A DNA stretch of 64,000 bases from Streptomyces bicolor (GTDB lineage: Bacteria; Actinomycetota; Actinomycetes; Streptomycetales; Streptomycetaceae), in contig NZ_JOFS01000015.1 in NCBI RefSeq assembly GCF_000719285.1, positions 86,936 to 150,935 on the forward strand, read 5' to 3'. This document shows, piece after piece, positions 8,907 to 16,949 of the stretch. Each line of letters opens with the position of its first letter. Position 1 is the stretch's first letter. The notes beneath the pieces are model-generated. The model was not told the DNA's origin. It worked only from the letters and a program-made list of their open reading frames with translations, and searched no databases. The position numbers and the translations under genes are program-made.

Positions 8907-10246
8907 TCCAGATCTTCTTCTCGGCCACGCAGTACGCGGCCGCGACCGTCACCGCCGCCATACGCGCCGGCCAGTTCGGCCCCCGCGAGGGCGTCCGCCG
9001 CATCCTCGTCGTCAGCAACACCGCCGCCATCCCCGAGGTCGGCACCCCGCTGGACCGGATGGCCGGCTTCGAGAAGCTGCGCCCCGAGTTCGACGAGGTG
9101 CGCTCCTGGAACGAGTTCATCTCCCCGCACCACCCGGCCGGCTGGTCGCCCCGGGGTCAGGACACCCTGCTGTGGGAGAGGGCCGTACGCCTCGCCTGGA
9201 ACCTGGGCGACGAGCCCGTCGAGATCGCCTGCGAGTCGATCCAGGCCAACCCCTCCCGTGCGGTCGCGGACATCTTCGCGGACAGCCCGATCCATGTGTA
9301 CGCGGACGGCCTGATGAGCTACGGCCCCACCCGCAACCGCATCCCGCACGGCATGAGCAGCCGTATCAAGCGCGTCCTCCACCTGGACCTGGTGCCGGGC
9401 CTCGAGCCCATGCTCCTGTCCGAGTACGGCGTGACGCCCGAGGCCGTGCCGAACGACGCGATCGTCGACGTCCTCGCGCAGATCGGCGAGTCCGGCGCGG
9501 GCATCCTCGCCGAGCGCCTCCCCGCCGACAATCCGCCCACCGCCGTCCTCCTCGGCCAGTACCTCTCGGCCATCGACCTGATCACCCAGGACGAGGAGGA
9601 GCAGCTCCACATCCGCTTCCTGCGCGCGGCCGCCAGGGCCGGCCACCGGGATGTCCTGTTCAAGCCGCACCCCAGCGCACCGGCCGTCTTCAACGAGTCC
9701 CTGGAGGCGGTGGCCAAGGAACTCGACGTGCGGCTCACGGTGCTGAACGAGCCCGTCCTCGCCGAGACCGTCTTCGCCTTCCTCGAGCCGAAGCTCGTCA
9801 TCGGCTGCTTCTCGACGGCCCTGATGACCGCCGCCGCCTTCTACGGCATCCCGGTCGCCCGCGTCGGCACGGACCTGCTCCTCGAACGCATCACCCCGTA
9901 CGAGAACAGCAACCGCATCCCGCTGACCATCATCGACGCGGCCCTGCCCGACGCGGAGAACGCCGAGCTCGGCTCGCCGCTCGAACTCGCCGGCATGGCC
10001 GAGGACCTGGCTCCGCTGGTGCGCAGCGTCGGCTACTGCATGCAGTCCCGCAAGCACCACGCCCTGCGCGACGAGGTCACCGCCTGGCTTGCCGCCAACC
10101 TGACCCAGTACCAGGGCTACTTCAAGCGCCGCCGCCTCACCAGCCTCCGCCTCCCCGGCGGCAGCCCGGTCCGCGCGGAGGCCCTCCGCAGGCACCCGGC
10201 GGTCCGCAAGGCGGTACGGCAGCTGCGGCAGACGACGCGGAAGTAA
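8903..10246 (+). CDS. Polysialyltransferase-like glycosyltransferase (copy A)
   Basis: The 447-residue protein resembles the bacterial alpha-2,8-polysialyltransferase/capsule sialyltransferase superfamily. Three family landmarks are visible: an acidic-acidic-Gly type motif (VYADGLMSY, Ala134-Asp135-Gly136), the HP motif (VLFKPHPSAP, 254-257) and the Ser/Thr motif (IGCFSTALMTA, about 300-310). It lies in an operon with a GT2 gene through an ATGA overlap. NeuA and NeuB are encoded 5 kb away, so the donor is probably a CMP-activated nonulosonate. It is a close paralogue of the protein at 11742-13103. No signal peptide is present and it presumably acts at the inner face of the membrane. Confidence 0.78.
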   Translation: MIQIFFSATQYAAATVTAAIRAGQFGPREGVRRILVVSNTAAIPEVGTPLDRMAGFEKLRPEFDEVRSWNEFISPHHPAGWSPRGQDTLLWERAVRLAWNLGDEPVEIACESIQANPSRAVADIFADSPIHVYADGLMSYGPTRNRIPHGMSSRIKRVLHLDLVPGLEPMLLSEYGVTPEAVPNDAIVDVLAQIGESGAGILAERLPADNPPTAVLLGQYLSAIDLITQDEEEQLHIRFLRAAARAGHRDVLFKPHPSAPAVFNESLEAVAKELDVRLTVLNEPVLAETVFAFLEPKLVIGCFSTALMTAAAFYGIPVARVGTDLLLERITPYENSNRIPLTIIDAALPDAENAELGSPLELAGMAEDLAPLVRSVGYCMQSRKHHALRDEVTAWLAANLTQYQGYFKRRRLTSLRLPGGSPVRAEALRRHPAVRKAVRQLRQTTRK

Positions 10247-10260
10247 CGGCCGGTTCAGAA

Positions 10261-10308
10261 AACGCGTTTGGCGCGTCTCCCCGACCGGGGGGACGCGCCA
10301 AACGCGTT
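10261..10308. terminator. Long hairpin terminator
   Basis: A perfect 17-bp stem (AACGCGTTTGGCGCGTC / GACGCGCCAAACGCGTT) is extended by a CCCC/GGGG helix around a short GACC loop. It starts 15 nt after the polyST stop and separates that gene from the convergent acyltransferase. Confidence 0.85.
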
Positions 10309-10323
10309 GCGGCAGATGCCGCC

Positions 10324-10380
10324 AAGGGGCGCGGGGCTGTATTGAATGTGCGGCTTCCGCCGCGTGGGCGCGACCAGCCC
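10324..10380 (+). repeat. GGGGCGCGGGGCTGTAT intergenic repeat, copy 1
   Basis: This is a short GC-rich element (AAGGGGCGCGGGGCTGTAT ... GCGTGGGCGCGACCAGCC) with an internal GCGGC/GCCGC inverted repeat. Near-identical or shortened copies recur at 28151, 42117, 56030, 58948 and 63161, always between genes. Confidence 0.7.
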
Positions 10381-10421
10381 CCACCGGACCGCAGTCGTAT
10401 TACGGCCCTCCCAGCGGAGCG

Positions 10422-11567
10422 CTACCGCACCGCCGGCAACGCCCGCTTCAGCTTCGGCCCGAACGGCTTCTCCACGAACCGGTGCATCAGATACGCCAGC
10501 CCCAGCAGGCTCAGCACGGACAGCGCGAGGGTCGTGTACGAACCCAGCCCGAGCCCCCGGTGCAGCACCCGGATGAAGAACCAGCCCAGGTGCTCGTGGA
10601 TCAGATAGAAGGGGTACGTCAGCGCCCCCGCGACCGTCAGCCAGCGCCAGTTGGCCCAGCTGGTCCAGCCCAGCGCCACCACCGCGACGGCGGCGAAGGC
10701 GCAGAAGACGATGGCCTGGATGACGTACGGGGAGCGGTGGAAGTCGCCCTGCGCGCCCGGGTGCCACAGCGCCATGACCGAGTAGCGCTGGCCCAGCAGG
10801 AAGGACATGCCGACGATCCCCCACAGCAGCAGGTCGCTGCCGAAGCGGTGGATCAGGTACAGCGCGAGGCCGCCGATGAAGAACGGGGCGTGGTCGCGCA
10901 TCACCAGCTCGTCGGTCAGCGGGTTGTCGGCGACCCGGGCGAAGGCGCTGGCCAGCGTCCACAGGATGCAGAAGGTGACAACGCGCTTGTAGGTGACGCC
11001 CTTCCAGATCACGAACAACGCGAAGAGGACGTAGAACTTCAGCTCCACCCAGAGCGTCCAGCACACACCCAGGACCCGCGGCACGCCCAGCGGCTGCTGC
11101 ATCATCGTGAGGTTGACCAGGAGCTCGTCCGGCCGGACGGGTGAGACGACCACCGGCAGCAGCACCGCGGCCCCGGTGACCATGACGATGGCCACCCAGT
11201 ACGCCGGGTAGAGGCGGGAGATCCGGGAGCGGAAGAAGTCACCGAGGCTGCGGCCCCAACTGCTCATGCAGATCACGAACCCGCTGATGACGAAGAAGAA
11301 CTGCACGCCCAGGCTGCCGTAGGTGGACAGCTGCGACAGCGTCGGGAACATGGTCCCGGGGGACTGGTGCCAGGAGGCTTCGACCTCGCCGTTCTTGCCG
11401 GTGAAGTGGTACATGCACACCATCAGGGCCGCCAGCAGCCGCAGCCCGTCCAGGGCGCGCAGCCGGCTCTCTCTGCGGGGCCGTACGGGAGGCCGCTCGA
11501 CCAGGACCTGGTTCAGCCGGGGTGCCGGTGGTGCCGGCGGCACCGTCGCCTGGTCAGCCGTGCTCAT
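10422..11567 (-). CDS. Membrane acyltransferase (acyltransferase 3 family)
   Basis: This 381-residue integral membrane protein probably O-acetylates (or otherwise acylates) a cell-surface glycan. After a proline-rich cytoplasmic head comes the family start RLRALDGLRLLAALMVCMYHF, with about ten hydrophobic segments including VQFFFVISGFVICMSSWG, ISRLYPAYWVAIV and YPFYLIHEHLGWFF. It has a strong AGGAGAAGGG Shine-Dalgarno before the ATG. It lies between the two polyST genes in the nonulosonate locus, so the polymer is the likely substrate. This is an inference. Confidence 0.88.
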   Translation of the reverse strand: MSTADQATVPPAPPAPRLNQVLVERPPVRPRRESRLRALDGLRLLAALMVCMYHFTGKNGEVEASWHQSPGTMFPTLSQLSTYGSLGVQFFFVISGFVICMSSWGRSLGDFFRSRISRLYPAYWVAIVMVTGAAVLLPVVVSPVRPDELLVNLTMMQQPLGVPRVLGVCWTLWVELKFYVLFALFVIWKGVTYKRVVTFCILWTLASAFARVADNPLTDELVMRDHAPFFIGGLALYLIHRFGSDLLLWGIVGMSFLLGQRYSVMALWHPGAQGDFHRSPYVIQAIVFCAFAAVAVVALGWTSWANWRWLTVAGALTYPFYLIHEHLGWFFIRVLHRGLGLGSYTTLALSVLSLLGLAYLMHRFVEKPFGPKLKRALPAVR

Positions 11568-11741
11568 CCTGGGGCCCTTCTCCTGGAAGTCTCGAGGTGC
11601 GTTCAGTCGTACGTGACGGCTGTTGCCATTTCATACGATGACCGAACGCTATGTCCCTCGGACGGGGGAAAGGTGAGTGACGGCTGACGCTCAGGGAGCG
11701 CAAAGGTGTCACACGGATGAACAACCACCCCTTGTTTCTGG

Positions 11742-13103
11742 TTACTTTCGGCCGGCGACCTGCTTCAGCGCCCGCGCCCGGCGCGCCAGTCGGCGCACGG
11801 TCGCGTTCCGCGGGATGAAGGAGAGCTGGGCGGGTACGGCGCCGGGCAGGGCCAGCGAGGTCAGGCGCTTGCGCTTGAAGTAGCGCCAGGTGTGCGGGTT
11901 CAGGTGCTTGGAGAGGTACGCCTCGGCCGCACCGCGCAGCCCCGGGTAGATCTTGGGCTGCATCGCGAAGCCGACCGCGCCCAGTAGCGCGGCCAGGTCG
12001 TCCACCCGCTCGCGCGGGGGCATCGCCCAGGCGTTCACCGCGGCGGCGTCCGCGATGTCCGGCAGCAGCGCGTCGACGATGGTGAGCGGCACGCGGTTGC
12101 TGTTCTGGTACGGCGTGAGGTGGGCCAGCACGGTGTCGGTGCCGACCCGCGCGACCGGGAGGCCGTACAGTCCGGCGGCGGTCAACAGCCCGGTCGAGAA
12201 GCAGCCGACGACGAGGGCGGGCCGCAGCCGCTGGAAGGCGACCTCGGCGAGTACGGGCCGGTCGAGGAGGGTGAGTTCGGCGCCCAGTTCGGTCGCCTCG
12301 TCCTCCAGGAGCTTCGTCCAGCGGGCCGGTGCGACGGGGTGCGGCTTGAACACGAGGCTGCGATGACCGAGCGCGACGGCGCCGCGCACCATCTTGAGGT
12401 GCAGGTCCTCCTCCTCGGCGTCGGTGAGGATGCCGAGCGCGGAGAGGTACTGGCCGAGCAGCAGTGCCGGGCGGTCGCCGTCCGCCGAAACCGCGGGCAA
12501 CTCGGCCTCCGCCTCGGTGAGTTCACCGAGCACCTTCAGGAACGCCTCGGACGGCACCAGTTCGGACGGCACGCCGAACTCGGTGAGCAGCAGCGGGGTG
12601 AGGCCCGGGACGAGATCGAGGTGCAGCAGGCGGCCGATCCGGGTGCCGACCAGCGGGTCGATCTTGTCGCGTGTGGGGCCATAGCTTATGAGGCCGTCGG
12701 CGTAGACGTCGACGGGAGCGCCGGTGAACAGCTGGCACAGCGCGAGGGCCGGGTTGACCTGCACGGACTCGACGACCAGCTGGATCTCGTCGTCGCCGAG
12801 GTTCCACAGCAGCCGTACGTACCGCTCCCACATGGGGATGTCGTTCTCGCGGGGCGACCAGCCGCTCGGGTGGAACGGGGAGATGGTCTCGTTCCAGGAC
12901 CGCACCTCGTCGAAGCGCTCGCGCAGCCGGTCGAAGCCCGGCATCGCGTCGACGGACGGGGTGATCTCCGGATTGGTCGCGTTGTTGGTGACCAGCAGCA
13001 GCCGGCGGTCGGCCGGTTCGAACAGCCCGGCGTCCAGGGCGGCGGCCAGGGTTGCGGCGCCGTACAGCGTCGAGGCGCAGAAGATCTGGGTGGTGCGAGG
13101 CAT
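11742..13103 (-). CDS. Polysialyltransferase-like glycosyltransferase (copy B)
   Basis: The protein has 453 residues from ATG 13103, whose bases form an ATGA overlap with the upstream GT2 gene; longer upstream frames run through that gene and are rejected. It keeps the same motifs as copy A: VYADGLISYGPTRDKI, LVFKPHPVAPA and VVGCFSTGLLTA. It also shares the C-terminal YFKRKRLTSLALPG block. GT2b and polyST-B mirror GT2a and polyST-A. The two transferases may make two linkages or two polymers; the sequence does not decide which. Confidence 0.78.
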   Translation of the reverse strand: MPRTTQIFCASTLYGAATLAAALDAGLFEPADRRLLLVTNNATNPEITPSVDAMPGFDRLRERFDEVRSWNETISPFHPSGWSPRENDIPMWERYVRLLWNLGDDEIQLVVESVQVNPALALCQLFTGAPVDVYADGLISYGPTRDKIDPLVGTRIGRLLHLDLVPGLTPLLLTEFGVPSELVPSEAFLKVLGELTEAEAELPAVSADGDRPALLLGQYLSALGILTDAEEEDLHLKMVRGAVALGHRSLVFKPHPVAPARWTKLLEDEATELGAELTLLDRPVLAEVAFQRLRPALVVGCFSTGLLTAAGLYGLPVARVGTDTVLAHLTPYQNSNRVPLTIVDALLPDIADAAAVNAWAMPPRERVDDLAALLGAVGFAMQPKIYPGLRGAAEAYLSKHLNPHTWRYFKRKRLTSLALPGAVPAQLSFIPRNATVRRLARRARALKQVAGRK

Positions 13104-14083
13104 CAGGCGGCCACCGTCCGGGACCCGACCGCCCTGCGGCGCACCCGCCGCAGCCGGGCCGCTCGCTGCGCGTCCATCGAGTCCATTACCTCCGCGAGCA
13201 CGTCCTGCGGCATTCTTTTCAGGGCGGCGGCGCTCAGCGAGCGCAGTTTTCGAGCCACGGCGGGTTCGAACCTCTCGATTTGTCCGAGATGATGAGCCAT
13301 GATCGCGCAATAAGTGCGCACGGCTTTCGGCAGCAGCTTATCGGCCTCCGGGTCAGCCGCCGTTTCCTCGATTACCTGGTCGAACGCGCGAATGAAATCC
13401 AGCTGCCGAACATCACCGATCTGGGTGAGAGAGGACGCCACGCCGCGCCGGTAGTAGACACCGAGCAGCCCCACCGCGGCGAAGGATTCCGCCTCCCGGT
13501 GCAGCTTCCAGATCCACGGCCGGTCCTCGGCGGTGCGCAGCCCGTGGGTGAAGTGCAGGATCCCGCGGTCGACCAGACGGCGGTGGTAGATGCCCGCCCA
13601 CGCGTAGGCGTAGTCCACGGACGTCGACCGGTCGGCGGGCAGGATCGCCTCGCGCGGGTTCATCACCGTCCAGCGCCGGCCGTGCGGGACCCGGTGGATG
13701 CTGCGCGCCCGCCCGGTGCACTGCACATGGTCGGTGCGCACGAAGTCGCAGCCCAGCTCCTCGATGGCGGCCAGGAGCTGCGGGAAGTAGCCGGGTGCCA
13801 GCCAGTCGTCGCCGTCCAGGAACGTCAGGTACTCGCCGCGCGCCTTGTCGATGCCCGTGTTCCGTGCGGTGGCCAGCCCTCCGTTCTGCTCGTGTCTGAC
13901 GACCACCGCGCCCGGCAGCTCGCGCTCCGCGCGCGCGAGGATGTCCGGAGTCCCGTCCGTCGAGCAGTCGTCGACGAGGATGAACTCGAAGTCCTCACGT
14001 GTGTTCGCACGCAGGCTCTTCAGGGTGTCTGGCGCGTATTGCTGCACGTTGTAGAACGGCACGATGACGGAGAGCTTGACCAC
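13103..14083 (-). CDS. Family 2 glycosyltransferase (mirrored copy)
   Basis: The protein has 326 residues from GTG 14083. The GT-A signatures LSVIVPFYNVQQYAPDTLKS, VRHEQNGGLATARNTGIDKA and the metal-binding YLTFLDGDDWLAPGYF are clear. No Shine-Dalgarno precedes the GTG. A TAACGT -10-like hexamer at 14091-14096 ends 7 nt upstream, so the message is probably leaderless. The last third uses noticeably more A/T-ending codons than its neighbours (around 13250-13400), which is mildly atypical for this genome. It is the first gene of a two-gene operon with polyST-B and is divergent from the 14282 operon. Confidence 0.88.
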   Translation of the reverse strand: MVKLSVIVPFYNVQQYAPDTLKSLRANTREDFEFILVDDCSTDGTPDILARAERELPGAVVVRHEQNGGLATARNTGIDKARGEYLTFLDGDDWLAPGYFPQLLAAIEELGCDFVRTDHVQCTGRARSIHRVPHGRRWTVMNPREAILPADRSTSVDYAYAWAGIYHRRLVDRGILHFTHGLRTAEDRPWIWKLHREAESFAAVGLLGVYYRRGVASSLTQIGDVRQLDFIRAFDQVIEETAADPEADKLLPKAVRTYCAIMAHHLGQIERFEPAVARKLRSLSAAALKRMPQDVLAEVMDSMDAQRAARLRRVRRRAVGSRTVAA

Positions 14084-14134
14084 GGGTAGGACGTTAGGGG
14101 GCGGCCCGGCCGCCGTCTTTACCCGGAGCTTGAT

Positions 14135-14167
14135 GTCAGGTGAACGACACGTGGCGATGCAGTGAAC
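14135..14167 (-). promoter_or_regulatory. Candidate PHO box upstream of the mirrored GT2/polyST operon
   Basis: Reading the minus strand, GTTCACTGCAT and GTTCACCTGAC are separated by exactly one 11-nt unit (CGCCACGTGTC). This is the 11-nt periodicity of PhoP direct repeats. It sits 52 nt before the GTG and just upstream of the expected -35 position. Confidence 0.55.
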
Positions 14168-14219
14168 CAGGCTTTTTTTCAACGACTTCTGACCCCGATT
14201 CGTCGTTAGGCGATGTGCT

Positions 14220-14252
14220 GTTAACCGTTTGTTGTATTCGGGTTGGGCGGAA
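14220..14252 (+). promoter_or_regulatory. Three contiguous 11-nt GTT-repeats, possible PHO box
   Basis: GTTAACCGTTT, GTTGTATTCGG and GTTGGGCGGAA follow one another with no gap, each beginning GTT. The first resembles the GTTCACC unit and the others are degenerate. They lie directly upstream of the 14282 operon. Confidence 0.35.
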
Positions 14253-14275
14253 CCTTGAAATCGCTTCCTAGCGTC
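14249..14275 (+). promoter_or_regulatory. Possible ECF (SigE-type) promoter, leaderless start
   Basis: GGAAC (14249-14253) and CGTC (14272-14275) resemble the GGAAC/CGTC elements of cell-envelope-stress ECF sigma factors, with a slightly long spacer of 18 nt. Initiation about 7 nt later would fall on the GTG at 14282. Confidence 0.3.
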
Positions 14276-14281
14276 ATCGAC

Positions 14282-15595
14282 GTGCCAGCAAGTGCGAAGA
14301 AGACCAGGCGAGTTGCCGTACTCGCGGATTCCGACACCCGGTGGAAATGGGGCGCGCTCACCGCGAACCGTATCGCTCCGGAGAATTCGGACATCCGTTT
14401 GGACGGTTACCTTCTGCGTGGCCGGGCGACCCCCACCGCCCGTCAGCTCCAGGAAGTCGGCGTCCATGCCGACTCCCTCCGTGAGGTGACCGCCGTCGAG
14501 TTCCTGCGGACCATGGCGCAGGAGTCGTACGACGTCCTGGTCCTGTCCCTCGTCGGCGGCGGGGTGCAGGCCATGCTGCACGGCCTGAAGCGGGTCTGGG
14601 AAGGGCAGTCGCAGCGCCCCGTCGTCGTCACCGGCTATGTCGGCGTCGTCTACGAGAAGCTCGCCGACGGCCTGCTGCTGCGGCACGGCGCGGACCTCGT
14701 CCTCGCCAACTCCCGTCAGGACGCCGAGCGATTCCGCGCGGTGTATGAGGGGGTCGGCGCCGACGCCTCGTCGGTGACCGAGGTGGCGCTGCCGTTCCTC
14801 GGCGGGGACCCCTACACCGGCGAGCACGACCCGTACACGGTCGTCTTCGCCGCCCAGCCCTCCGTGCCGGACAACCGCAGGGACCGTACGTACCTGCTGA
14901 ACCGCCTGATCCAGCACGCCCGCAAGCACCCCGAGCGCGAGGTGCTGCTCAAGCTGCGCTCCAAGCCGGGCGAGCACACCACGCACATCGAGGAGCTGCC
15001 GTACCAGAAGCTGGTCCAGCGGCTCGACCCGCCCGCCAACTTCAAACTGGTGTACGGGAACATGGGCGAGGTCCTCGACCGCACCGACCTGCTGGTCACC
15101 ATCAGCTCCACGGCGGCGCTGGAGTCGCTGCACCGCCGTATCCCCACCGTCGTCCTCAGCGACCTCGGCGTGCGGGAGGTGCTCGGCAACCACCACTTCG
15201 TGGGCTCCGGCTGCCTCGCCTCCTGGGACCAGCTCGACGAGGGACACCGGCCGACACCTGACGAGGAGTGGGTGTCCCGGCAGGGTGTCTGCGCCGACGG
15301 CTCCTACGCCACCGCCTTCGACGCGGCCCGCGAGCGCATCGCCAAACTGCTGGAGCGCCCCGGCGGACTGCCCGCCCTCACGCCGTACTACACGCCGGCC
15401 ACCGCGCCCGGCTATCTGCCCGGCATCCTCGCCCGCCACCACCTCGGCCCGGACGGCAGTCCGCTGCCCGGCGCCCCCGCCCACGACAAGGAGCCCGGCC
15501 CGGTCCGCCAGATAGTGCGCCGGGCGGCACGCGGCGCCTACCGGCACGGCGTGCAGCGCGTGGCCCCCGTCATCCGGCGGATGGGCGAGCTGTGA
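14282..15595 (+). CDS. Putative glycosyltransferase of the nonulosonate polymer locus
   Basis: The protein has 437 residues from GTG 14282; TTG 14243 in the same frame is an alternative without a ribosome site. Its fold looks like a GT-B or polyST/CDP-glycerol-transferase type enzyme. An N-terminal nucleotide-sugar-binding-like half (RRVAVLADSDTRWKWGALTA) is followed by LLKLRSKPGEHTTHIEELPY and the Ser/Thr motif TISSTAALESLHRRIPTVVL. No metal-binding DxD was identified. The stop overlaps the GTG that begins the following frame, so it heads an operon with neuA and neuB and may be the first nonulosonate transferase. Exact linkage is unknown. Confidence 0.7.
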   Translation: MPASAKKTRRVAVLADSDTRWKWGALTANRIAPENSDIRLDGYLLRGRATPTARQLQEVGVHADSLREVTAVEFLRTMAQESYDVLVLSLVGGGVQAMLHGLKRVWEGQSQRPVVVTGYVGVVYEKLADGLLLRHGADLVLANSRQDAERFRAVYEGVGADASSVTEVALPFLGGDPYTGEHDPYTVVFAAQPSVPDNRRDRTYLLNRLIQHARKHPEREVLLKLRSKPGEHTTHIEELPYQKLVQRLDPPANFKLVYGNMGEVLDRTDLLVTISSTAALESLHRRIPTVVLSDLGVREVLGNHHFVGSGCLASWDQLDEGHRPTPDEEWVSRQGVCADGSYATAFDAARERIAKLLERPGGLPALTPYYTPATAPGYLPGILARHHLGPDGSPLPGAPAHDKEPGPVRQIVRRAARGAYRHGVQRVAPVIRRMGEL

Positions 15596-15675
15596 GCGAT
15601 CCGACGACCGATCCGGGGACCGGGGCGCCGGGACGCGCCCGGAAGTCCCTGCAAGGAGCCCAAGGAGAAATGCCC

Positions 15676-16935
15676 ATGTCCAACTCGGAAGCAGACCAAG
15701 GCGCTTCAGCCCACCGGGTGCTCGCCGTGATCCCCGCGCGCGGCGGCTCCAAGGGCGTGCCCGCGAAGAATCTGATGCCCGTGGGCGGCGTACCGCTGGT
15801 GGCGCGCGCGGTGCGAGAATGCCGGGCGTCGAGACTCGTCACGGACGTCGTCGTCTCCACCGACGACCAGGGCATCGCGGCCGCCGCCCGGCAGGCCGGC
15901 GCGGAGGTCGTGCTGCGCCCCGCCGCGATCGCCGGTGACACCGCCACTTCCGAGGCGGCCGTGCTGCACGCGATGGACGCGCACGAGGCGCTGCACGGAG
16001 CCCCGGTGGACGTCGTCCTCCTCGTGCAGTGCACCAGCCCGTTCATCATCCGCGAGGACCTCGACGGCGTCGTCAAGGCGATCGTCGCGAACGGCGCCGA
16101 CACGGCCCTGACCGTCGCGCCCTTCCACGGCTTCGTGTGGCGCCACGGCGACGACGACGCGGCCGCCGCCGAGACCGAGCGCGCCGCCACCACCGGCGGC
16201 TACGGCGTCAACCACGACAAGACCTTCCGCCCGCGCCGCCAGGACCGCCCCCAGGACTTCCTGGAGACCGGCGCCGCGTACGCGATGGACGCCAGAGGCT
16301 TCCGCGAGCACAAGCACCGCTTCTTCGGCCGCACCGAACTCGTGCGCACCGACCCCGCCCGGGTCCTGGAGATCGACGATCCGCACGACCTGGCCCGCGC
16401 CCGCGCGCTGGCGCCGCTGTTCGACGCGGACCGGCCCGGCGCCCTCCCGACCACGGACGACATCGACGCGGTCGTACTGGACTTCGACGGCACCCAGACA
16501 GACGACCGGGTGCTGATCGATGCCGATGGAAAGGAGTTCGTCTCCGTGCACCGCGGAGACGGACTCGGTATCGCGGCCCTCCGCAAGAGCGGCCTGAAGA
16601 TGCTGATCCTGTCCACGGAGCAGAACCCGGTCGTCGCCGCCCGCGCACGGAAGCTGCAGATTCCCGTGCTGCACGGCATCGACCGGAAGGACCTCGCACT
16701 CAAGCAGTGGTGCGAGGAGCAGGGCATCGCGCCTGAGCGCGTGCTCTACGTCGGCAACGACGTCAACGACCTCCCGTGCTTCGCCCTTGTGGGCTGGCCC
16801 GTGGCGGTCGCGAGCGCCCACGACGTGGTACGCGGCGCCGCCCGCGCGGTCACCGCCACCTCCGGTGGCGACGGCGCGATCCGAGAGATCGCCAGCTGGA
16901 TCCTCGGCCCCTCTCTCGATTCCCTCACCAAGTAA
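15676..16935 (+). CDS. neuA: Bifunctional CMP-nonulosonate synthetase / HAD phosphatase
   Basis: The 419-residue fusion has an N-terminal cytidylyltransferase (about 15-245) with the signature VIPARGGSKGVPAKN (18-32). It should activate a nonulosonic acid with CTP. The C-terminal half (about 262-405) is a KdsC/Kdn-9-phosphatase-like HAD domain with catalytic DFDGTQTDD (Asp269, Asp271), the Thr/Ser motif LILSTEQ, a conserved Lys (DRKDLAL) and the GNDVNDLP metal motif. The same fusion order is known in animal CMAS. ATG 15676, with AAGGAG 8 nt upstream, was chosen; GTG 15592, which overlaps the previous stop, would add 28 residues. Confidence 0.88.
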   Translation: MSNSEADQGASAHRVLAVIPARGGSKGVPAKNLMPVGGVPLVARAVRECRASRLVTDVVVSTDDQGIAAAARQAGAEVVLRPAAIAGDTATSEAAVLHAMDAHEALHGAPVDVVLLVQCTSPFIIREDLDGVVKAIVANGADTALTVAPFHGFVWRHGDDDAAAAETERAATTGGYGVNHDKTFRPRRQDRPQDFLETGAAYAMDARGFREHKHRFFGRTELVRTDPARVLEIDDPHDLARARALAPLFDADRPGALPTTDDIDAVVLDFDGTQTDDRVLIDADGKEFVSVHRGDGLGIAALRKSGLKMLILSTEQNPVVAARARKLQIPVLHGIDRKDLALKQWCEEQGIAPERVLYVGNDVNDLPCFALVGWPVAVASAHDVVRGAARAVTATSGGDGAIREIASWILGPSLDSLTK

Positions 16936-16949
16936 GGACATCTTCTGCC

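Noticed and set aside
11742..14083. Inverted GT2/polyST pairs as ends of a transposon
   Set aside because: Similarity is at protein level over whole genes, no terminal repeats, target duplications or transposase were seen.
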